From contig VGRY01000039.1 in the NCBI GenBank assembly GCA_016875195.1, forward strand, positions 1 to 38,504: a stretch of 38,504 nucleotides of DNA, written 5' to 3'. Under the pieces are notes generated by a model. That model saw only the letters and a program-made list of their open reading frames with translations. It made no database searches and was not told where the DNA came from. This stretch comes from Deltaproteobacteria bacterium. GTDB lineage: Bacteria > Desulfobacterota > BSN033 > UBA1163. Made by a program: the position numbers and the translations under genes. Below are positions 33,428-38,504 of this stretch, piece after piece; the first letter of the stretch is position 1, and every line of letters begins with the position of its first letter.

Positions 33428-33484
33428 ATGAAACGCGACAAATAGTCGTAGTATTGATGAGTTAACGATAAAACTATGGCAATT

Positions 33485-33518
33485 TGTCATTTTTTCGTCT
33501 TTAAGGGTATGTCATTTT
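33485..33518. promoter_or_regulatory. Possible enhancer sites for the sigma-54 activator
   Basis: TGTCATTTT occurs at 33485-33493 and again at 33510-33518, 25 bases apart. A GACAAAT in inverted sense lies at 33437-33443. They lie about 120-200 bases before the sigma-54 promoter, a usual distance for activator sites. Confidence 0.3.
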
Positions 33519-33634
33519 ACCATTGTATTTCTTCAAGTAAGTTGATTCCAAGAAGTTCTGTTAAATCAGGAAATTGTAATATATTGGTTTTATTATATTT
33601 TTTAAACAGTATATTTTTAAATATAGCATAAAAT

Positions 33635-33651
33635 TTGGCACGGAAATTGAT
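33635..33651 (+). promoter_or_regulatory. Sigma-54 promoter candidate
   Basis: TTGGCACGGAAATTGAT matches the consensus TTGGCACGnnnnTTGCT at every defined position but one (A for C in the -12 box). The start point would be about 33662, four bases before the receiver-protein ATG. An AT-rich stretch surrounds it. This is the only convincing sigma-54 promoter noticed by eye in the window. Confidence 0.6.
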
Positions 33652-33665
33652 ATTAATTATTTTTT

Positions 33666-34091
33666 ATGAAAGAAAAGGTGAAGTGGGCTTTCATTCTCGA
33701 CAAGGATGAGTTTTTACGACTCAGTCTGAATAAAATTCTGAAGAAGTACGGATTTGAAGTAGAGGAGATTGAAGATATTTCCGAGCTGGAGAAGAGGAAA
33801 AAGGATATCAAGGGAGGAATGATCCTGGCTGACCTGGAAATGGAAGGTTTTGAAAAATGGCTTCCTCTCTTAAAAAAGTGGAATGAACGTTTCATCTTGA
33901 TGAGTTCACAGATTACCGATGACCTCACCCTGCGTCTTAAACAGGCAGGGATCCGCCGCATCATGAAAAAACCTGTTGAGCCCAAACTCTTAAGGAAAGT
34001 GATCCGGGAGATGTCTTTTCCAGATGAAGTCAAGTTTTCTTCATCGGTTAAAATAAGGGGAGGGTCCCCGATTCAATCAGAAAGGAGGTGA
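33666..34091 (+). CDS. Lone receiver-domain protein (CheY-like)
   Basis: This 141-residue single-domain response regulator has an N-terminal acidic patch (LDKDE), a phospho-acceptor Asp in ILADLEMEGF, an MSS strand end and a conserved Lys in MKKPVEP. The last 20 residues are a disordered tail. There is no output domain. No ribosome-binding site precedes the ATG, and the sigma-54 promoter would start transcription about four bases upstream, so the mRNA may be leaderless. It is probably the first gene of the activated unit. Confidence 0.8.
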   Translation: MKEKVKWAFILDKDEFLRLSLNKILKKYGFEVEEIEDISELEKRKKDIKGGMILADLEMEGFEKWLPLLKKWNERFILMSSQITDDLTLRLKQAGIRRIMKKPVEPKLLRKVIREMSFPDEVKFSSSVKIRGGSPIQSERR

Positions 34092-34097
34092 AGACAG

Positions 34098-34325
34098 ATG
34101 AAGAAGTGGATTTTACTCTTTTTTGCACTGGTGCTGGTTGTTAATATCGCTGCCGTGGGAATTGGTTGCAAGGCCAAGGCTCCGGAGAAACCAGCGGTCA
34201 AAGAGGAACCGAAACCTGCTGAGGCCAAACCCGCTGAGGCCCCTCCAGCAGAGAAGCCGGCCGAGAAACCGGCTGAGAAACCCGCTGAAAAGCCTGCTGA
34301 AAAGCCCGCTCCAGCCAAGAAGTAA
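34098..34325 (+). CDS. PAEK-repeat lipoprotein
   Basis: This 75-residue protein has a hydrophobic N-terminus ending in VGIGC, a lipobox with the Cys near residue 24. The mature part is almost wholly Pro, Ala, Glu and Lys, with tandem PAEK units (about five) and a PAPAKK end. Such sequences are extended and flexible, as in periplasm-spanning spacers. AAGGAGG lies nine bases before the ATG. It follows the receiver gene by six bases and so is in the same transcript. The repeats arose by duplication of a 12-base unit. Confidence 0.75.
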   Translation: MKKWILLFFALVLVVNIAAVGIGCKAKAPEKPAVKEEPKPAEAKPAEAPPAEKPAEKPAEKPAEKPAEKPAPAKK

Positions 34326-34373
34326 AAAGGATTTATCGGCTGGAATTGGGACAGCGGAGAGAGTTGTTCAAAT

Positions 34374-34407
34374 GTTGGCGCCCACTCGTTTGAGAGTGGA
34401 CGCCAAC
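34374..34407. repeat. Strong hairpin upstream of kamA
   Basis: GTTGGCG-C-CCACTC and GAGTGG-A-CGCCAAC form a 13-pair stem with one mismatch and a six-base loop. No T-run follows. It may be an RNA processing or stabilising structure between the lipoprotein and kamA genes. Confidence 0.65.
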
Positions 34408-34514
34408 AGATGAATCGAAGAGAGAGAATGGGTAAGAATAATCATCAACAACGAAAAATAAAGAAAAGGTGCATGCCTGCTTTAGAGGACAGAGGGCGAT
34501 TCCTTTGTGTTGCA

Positions 34515-34547
34515 GGAGGAGGTGCCGATCACGACATCTCCTTTTTT
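34515..34547 (+). terminator. Terminator-like hairpin in the kamA leader
   Basis: AGGAGGTG (34517-34524) and CATCTCCT (34535-34542) pair around a 10-base loop and are followed directly by a run of Ts. It lies about 50 bases before the kamA ATG and after the lipoprotein gene. Expression of kamA from the upstream promoter would therefore need readthrough or attenuation control. The 272-base gap around it has no convincing gene. Confidence 0.55.
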
Positions 34548-34597
34548 GTTTGCGAAGGAGTGGAATCCCAGTGGCAGGGATGCGGGAAGGAGTGAAG

Positions 34598-35887
34598 ATG
34601 GAGCCTGCCTCAGACTCTAATTTATCTGTCCCGCTAAGAAGAATCGAAAGGCCATTACAACTTGGATTATTTCGAGCCGCAGAAGAAGAGAAGATCACCG
34701 TTGACACCAAAGAAACCATTCCCCCATTCTGGAAGGAGGTTACCGAGAGAGAATGGAATGACTGGAGATGGCAACTCCGACACCGGATCACGACTCTGGA
34801 CCAACTTAAAGAGATCATCCAGTTGACTCCGGAGGAGATCGAAGGAATTAAACATTCGAAGGGGAGACTGGCTCTGGCCGTCACTCCTTATTTTGTCAGC
34901 CTGATGGATTCTGTCAATCCGAATTGTCCCGTCCGAAGACAGGCGATCCCCCGTGTCGAGGAACTCCATCTCGCAAAAAGTGATATGATCGATCCCTGCG
35001 GGGAGGATAAGGATTCCCCAGTGCCCGGTCTCGTACATCGTTATCCGGATCGGGTCCTCCTGTTGATTACCGATCAGTGCGCTGTCTATTGTCGATACTG
35101 CACCCGGAGGCGGCTGGTGGGTAGCACGGAGCGATCGATCACCGAAGGAAATTTTGAAGAGGTCCTCAAGTACTTGAAGAAAAACCGCAAAGTTCGGGAT
35201 GTCCTTCTCTCAGGGGGAGATCCTCTCCTTCTCGAAAATGAGAGACTGGAGGAGATTTTGAGCCGTTTGAGGGCGATCCCTCACATCGAACTCCTGCGGA
35301 TCGGGACGAGAGTTCCAGTTTCTCTTCCCCAGAGAATTACCCAGGGATTGGTGAAGATGCTTAAGAAGTACCATCCCCTGATGATGTCTATCCATTTCAC
35401 CCATCCCAAGGAGATCACCGATGCGGTTAGAAGGGCCTGTAATGATCTGGCTGATGGAGGCATTCCCCTTGGAAGCCAGACCGTCCTCCTCAAAGGGATC
35501 AATGATAAAGCCCCGGTCATGAAGAAGCTGGTGCATGAACTTCTCAGGATGAGGGTCCGTCCCTATTATATCTATCAGTGTGATCTGGCCATGGGGACAG
35601 AACATTTCAGAACCTCTGTTGCCACAGGGATTCAGATCATTGAGAAGCTTCGCGGCCATACCACAGGCTATGCCATCCCGACTTTTGTGGTGGATGCGCC
35701 AGGCGGAGGAGGGAAAATCCCTGTCGAACCTAATTACCTGGTTTCGAGGGAGAAAGGAAAGATGGTTCTGAGAAATTACGAGGGGAAGACCTACGAATAC
35801 CAGGAACCCAACATCATCGAGTTTAAAAAGGCAAAAGCCAGCAGAGAGGAGAAGGCTGCCACAAAGAAGGTGATATCCCAGCGATGA
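34598..35887 (+). CDS. kamA: Lysine 2,3-aminomutase
   Basis: This 429-residue radical SAM, PLP-dependent enzyme turns L-lysine into L-beta-lysine. The iron-sulphur motif is CAVYCRYC (Cys161, 165, 168). The PLP lysine is Lys373 in DAPGGGGKIP. The two aspartates that hold the substrate epsilon-amino group in the clostridial enzyme are kept as Asp329 (YQCDLAMG) and Asp366 (FVVDAPGG). The N-terminus (WNDWRWQLRHRI) also matches the clostridial enzyme. AAGGAG before the ATG sets the start; an upstream extension is non-homologous. No lysine-fermentation, EpmA or acetyltransferase gene is nearby. Ligase-like genes lie on both sides. Confidence 0.92.
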   Translation: MEPASDSNLSVPLRRIERPLQLGLFRAAEEEKITVDTKETIPPFWKEVTEREWNDWRWQLRHRITTLDQLKEIIQLTPEEIEGIKHSKGRLALAVTPYFVSLMDSVNPNCPVRRQAIPRVEELHLAKSDMIDPCGEDKDSPVPGLVHRYPDRVLLLITDQCAVYCRYCTRRRLVGSTERSITEGNFEEVLKYLKKNRKVRDVLLSGGDPLLLENERLEEILSRLRAIPHIELLRIGTRVPVSLPQRITQGLVKMLKKYHPLMMSIHFTHPKEITDAVRRACNDLADGGIPLGSQTVLLKGINDKAPVMKKLVHELLRMRVRPYYIYQCDLAMGTEHFRTSVATGIQIIEKLRGHTTGYAIPTFVVDAPGGGGKIPVEPNYLVSREKGKMVLRNYEGKTYEYQEPNIIEFKKAKASREEKAATKKVISQR

Positions 35888-35923
35888 ACCACGTTGGGCT
35901 CAGGGCTCAAGAGAGAGAAAGCG

Positions 35924-36940
35924 ATGGAAGAATCAAATCTAAAGGTGGCTGTTCTTTATAACCTTCTTGAAAGGCTTGAGAAGGGAGAAGAGAAAGATAT
36001 TCTGGCCGAGGAAGCAGTCCATGAGGAGATCGGTTCAATCGAAGAGGGGGTCCGTTCCCAGGGATATCAATTTTTTGTGATGGCTGTCCAAAATGAGATT
36101 GATCCTATCATCCACTGGCTTAAAGAAATCAGGCCTGATGTTGTCTTCAACCTGTGTGAGAGTGTTTATGGAGATGCCTGCATGGAGATGAATATCCCTG
36201 CTTTGCTGGATCTCTTAAGGATTCCCTATACAGGGTCTCCTCCGCTGACACTCGGCCTATGTCAGGATAAAGGGAAGGTGAAGGATATCCTCTCCTCTCA
36301 GGGTATCCTCACCCCCCGGTATAAAATCTTCGATCGTGAGGTCGGATCCCTGAAAGGAAATATCTTTCCTATCATCGTCAAACCCCTTCATGAAGACGGA
36401 AGCCTTGGTATCTCAAAGGATAGCGTGGTCTATGATGATGAAAGCCTTAACAGGCAGATCCGGTACGTCATCGAAAAGTATCATCAACCTGCGCTGGTGG
36501 AGGAATATATCGAAGGCAGGGAGTTAAATGTGGGGTTGATGGAGACGAACGGAAAGGTGGGTCCCCTTCCTATCTCTGAAATCGATTACTCAGAATTTCC
36601 TGAAGGAATTCCGAGGATTTGCGGTTACGAAGCCAAGTGGATGCAGGAGAGTATCGAATATCAGAAGTCCAAACCGGTCTGCCCAGCTCCGCTGGAATGG
36701 GTGATGCAGAAACGAGTGGAACATCTTGCCATCAAAGTCTTTAAACTCTTTGGCTGTCGGGACTACGCCCGTGTGGATATGCGCATCGACCGGGAAGGAA
36801 AGATTTATATCCTGGAAGTCAATCCCAATCCGGATATCTCCCCGCCCTCGGGCATGGCCAGGGCCATCCGTGTTCAGGGAATGACCTACTCTGAGTTTAT
36901 CGGAAAAGTGATTCATAAGGCGCTCCAACGGAAGATGTGA
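35924..36940 (+). CDS. D-Ala-D-Ala ligase-like ATP-grasp enzyme, copy 2
   Basis: This 338-residue protein is a paralogue of the enzyme at 29808-30821. It keeps IPYTGSPPLTLGLCQDK, ALVEEYIEGRELNVGLM, RVDMRID and the metal-binding YILEVNPNP. The EGSS loop reads EDGSLGI and the NTxPG motif reads NPNPD. The Ddl HG..GEDG region is NLCESVYGDACME. It is therefore more diverged than copy 1 and probably joins a different pair of substrates. The ATG at 35924 lies 36 bases after kamA, with GAGAGAG before it. The tight spacing argues for a shared pathway with kamA. Confidence 0.85.
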   Translation: MEESNLKVAVLYNLLERLEKGEEKDILAEEAVHEEIGSIEEGVRSQGYQFFVMAVQNEIDPIIHWLKEIRPDVVFNLCESVYGDACMEMNIPALLDLLRIPYTGSPPLTLGLCQDKGKVKDILSSQGILTPRYKIFDREVGSLKGNIFPIIVKPLHEDGSLGISKDSVVYDDESLNRQIRYVIEKYHQPALVEEYIEGRELNVGLMETNGKVGPLPISEIDYSEFPEGIPRICGYEAKWMQESIEYQKSKPVCPAPLEWVMQKRVEHLAIKVFKLFGCRDYARVDMRIDREGKIYILEVNPNPDISPPSGMARAIRVQGMTYSEFIGKVIHKALQRKM

Positions 36941-37005
36941 TCCATCCTCCGCAGTATCATTTTCTACTTTTCAGACGCCATTGATCGAGATTCGCAGTTG
37001 CAAAA

Positions 37006-37147
37006 ATTCCAATAACCAAATTCCAAACTCCAAATAATTTCCAATTACCCAAATCTCAATAACCAGGCTCCTATTAATCTTTTCAAAAATTTTGGTCATT
37101 GGTGATTGATTATTATTTGATTATTGGTGCTTGGAATTTGGTTATTT
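37006..37147. repeat. Long imperfect palindrome, CCAAATTCCA family, copy 3
   Basis: The left arm has AATAACCAAATTCCAAACTC and CAAATAATTTCCAATTACC. The right arm has TTTGGTCATTGGTGATTG, TTATTTGATTATTGGTGC and TTGGAATTTGGTTATTT. It fills the gap between the second ligase gene and rlmI and overlaps the upstream-most open part of the rlmI frame. Confidence 0.75.
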
Positions 37148-37163
37148 AAAGATCAGGATCAAA

Positions 37164-38339
37164 ATGCTACCGAAGATTATCCTTAAGAAAGGGAAAGAAA
37201 AACCGGTGCTCAGGGGACATCCCTGGGTTTTTTCCGGAGCGGTTGCAAGAGCAGAAGGGGATCTTTCTCCGGGGGAGATTGGCGAAGTCTATTCCGGAGA
37301 CGGGAATTTTTTAGGGATGGGACAGTTCAATCCTCATTCCCAGATTATCCTTCGCATGCTGACCCGAAAAAAGGAAGTCTTAAATTCATCCTTTTTTAAA
37401 GACCGGATATTACGTGCATATGCTTTGAGAGAAAAAAAATTGCAGGGAAAGGCGAATGCCTACAGAGTGGTCAATGGAGAAGGAGACTTCCTGCCAGGGT
37501 TGATTGTCGATCGTTACAAAGACATCCTTGTTCTTCAGTGTCTCACTGCAGGGATGGAGCGATTGAAAGGGCTTTTCATCGATCTATTGGTGAACCAGTT
37601 TCATCCGAAAAGCATCTATGAACGGAGCGACGTATCCTCCAGAAGGGAGGAAGGGCTGTCGGAAGTTAAGGGCCCTGTCTACGGAGAAGAAATTGACGAT
37701 CCTGTTAAGATAGAGGAGTATGGATGCTGGTTCAGGGTTGACGTTAAAGCAGGACAGAAGACAGGTTTCTACTTAGATCAGAGGGAAAACCGGTTTTCCC
37801 TCCGTGAGGTCTCTCATGGGAAAAAGATTCTGGACTGTTTCTGTTACTCCGGGGGGTTCTCCATCCATGCAGGCATTGGAAGAGCTAAAGAGATCACTCT
37901 GATTGATTCTTCAGAAGAGGCCCTGGTAAAAGCGAAGGATCATTTCGCTATTAATCATCTTGAAAACATTCCCACTCATCTAACCAAGGGAGATGCTTTT
38001 GAAGTGATGAGGAACCTTGAACCCGATTATGATATCGTCGTTCTCGATCCTCCTCCTTTTGCAAGAAAGAAGGGTCACCTCCCGGGTGCTTCAAGAGGGT
38101 ATAAGGATCTCAATCTACAGGCCTTCCGCTTGCTAAAAAAAGAGGGTCTTCTCTTTACCTTCTCGTGTTCCCACCACATGGACTGGGATCTCTTTCAGAA
38201 GATCATCTTTGCTGCAGCTGTGGATGCTGGCAAAAGGGTTCAACTTCTTGTCCGAAGGGGACACCCGATCGATCATCCTGTCGACCTGTCCCACCCCGAA
38301 GGTGAATACCTCAGAGGCATGGTCTTAAGAGTTCTGTAA
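37164..38339 (+). CDS. rlmI: Class I rRNA large-subunit methyltransferase (RlmI-like)
   Basis: This 391-residue protein has an N-terminal PUA domain (LRGHPWVFSGAVAR and onwards, to about residue 80) and a Rossmann methyltransferase domain. Signs are GFYLDQRENR, KKILDCFCYSGGFSIHAG (SAM motif I), VLDPPPFARKKG (motif IV) and TFSCSHHMDWDLF (motif VI cysteine). The E. coli relative makes m5C1962 in 23S rRNA. The ATG at 37164 matches the family start (LPKIILKKGKEKPV); a TTG 33 bases earlier lies in the palindrome. It may be an unrelated passenger of the ligase-kamA unit. Confidence 0.92.
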   Translation: MLPKIILKKGKEKPVLRGHPWVFSGAVARAEGDLSPGEIGEVYSGDGNFLGMGQFNPHSQIILRMLTRKKEVLNSSFFKDRILRAYALREKKLQGKANAYRVVNGEGDFLPGLIVDRYKDILVLQCLTAGMERLKGLFIDLLVNQFHPKSIYERSDVSSRREEGLSEVKGPVYGEEIDDPVKIEEYGCWFRVDVKAGQKTGFYLDQRENRFSLREVSHGKKILDCFCYSGGFSIHAGIGRAKEITLIDSSEEALVKAKDHFAINHLENIPTHLTKGDAFEVMRNLEPDYDIVVLDPPPFARKKGHLPGASRGYKDLNLQAFRLLKKEGLLFTFSCSHHMDWDLFQKIIFAAAVDAGKRVQLLVRRGHPIDHPVDLSHPEGEYLRGMVLRVL

Positions 38340-38379
38340 TTTTACTTTCGGTCCGCCATTTATCCTTATTGAACTAGTA

Positions 38380-38502
38380 CTACAGCGACACATTGATTTT
38401 GAATAGTTTCGCCTTGGCGACAGCCTTCTTTCTGTGAGAGATATATGCAACATGGTTATGATGAGTGTGGTATTTGATAATTTCTATGGCTCCTTTCAAA
38501 GT
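38380..38502 (-). CDS. Possible C-terminal fragment of an unidentified gene
   Basis: On the minus strand a frame is open from the window edge for 40 codons and ends in TAG at 38380-38382. It would encode a basic segment (ISHRKKAVAKAKLFKINVSL at the end) with several histidines. It is too short for recognition and could be chance. Nothing else is seen in 38340-38504. Confidence 0.25.
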   Translation of the reverse strand, partial: TLKGAIEIIKYHTHHNHVAYISHRKKAVAKAKLFKINVSL

Positions 38503-38504
38503 CA

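Noticed and set aside
34073..34318. Minus-strand frame rich in GFSA repeats
   Set aside because: It is the antisense of the PAEK-coding tandem repeat.
34098..34325. PAEK tandem repeats as a CRISPR-like array
   Set aside because: The 12-base units are in-frame codon repeats without spacers. No CRISPR array was seen anywhere in the window.
34430..34550. Lysine riboswitch (L box) ahead of kamA
   Set aside because: The region is shorter than an L box and its conserved core sequences could not be matched; only a generic structured leader is supported.
34410..34595. 61-codon frame just before kamA
   Set aside because: No ribosome-binding site, and it runs across a terminator hairpin; better explained as leader sequence.

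Overview
The window reads as chromosomal DNA of an anaerobic bacterium of the Deltaproteobacteria/Desulfobacterota type. The reasons are a TRAP transporter with histidine degradation through formiminotetrahydrofolate, NtrC-type sigma-54 signalling, a clostridial-type lysine 2,3-aminomutase, and many palindromic intergenic repeats. This placement is an inference from gene content and style; no rRNA or marker-gene comparison was possible.

Layout. (1) 1-9445, histidine use: hutH (3' part only), then on the minus strand a DctP-DctQ-DctM TRAP importer followed by a SAM methyltransferase. Divergent from it lie a HisC-like aminotransferase, hutI, ftcD and fchA, so FIGLU carbon is passed to tetrahydrofolate. 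hutU is not in the window. The dctP/hisC gap holds two good back-to-back promoters around an 8-bp direct repeat. (2) 9465-16117, housekeeping: HU, tRNA-Gly(CCC), an M24 peptidase with a TPR protein, a class V aminotransferase next to serA, purA and tRNA-Lys. (3) 16264-25498, a 9.2-kb integrative element in the 3' end of tRNA-Glu(TTC), bounded by perfect 45-bp direct repeats. It carries a tyrosine recombinase, a CGNR-like zinc-finger protein, an excisionase-like HTH protein, a SpoVG-like protein, a TOPRIM/AAA primase-helicase, a small terminase-like protein, a lipoprotein trypsin-like protease and a second lipoprotein. Two related units look like small RNA genes. An IS1595-like insertion sequence has split the recombinase gene near its start. 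(4) 25499-29391: repeat-rich DNA, a TVP38/DedA-like membrane protein, an unknown protein, a GAF-GGDEF diguanylate cyclase, a secreted small protein and TatC. (5) 29755-38339: a D-Ala-D-Ala-ligase-like ATP-grasp enzyme, a PAS histidine kinase, an NtrC-like sigma-54 activator, a lone receiver protein behind a likely sigma-54 promoter, a PAEK-repeat lipoprotein, lysine 2,3-aminomutase, a second and divergent ATP-grasp ligase, and RlmI-like rRNA methyltransferase.

The most interesting unit is region 5. A two-component system sits directly before a near-consensus sigma-54 promoter, and the genes beyond it pair lysine 2,3-aminomutase (making beta-lysine) with a ligase on either side. This suggests regulated synthesis of a beta-lysine-containing amide or small peptide. 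That function is inference.

Dispersed palindromes of several families fill the intergenic spaces. Three copies of one roughly 130-bp family lie between genes, and two of them run into the apparent 5' ends of the next reading frame, which would mislead start-codon calls.
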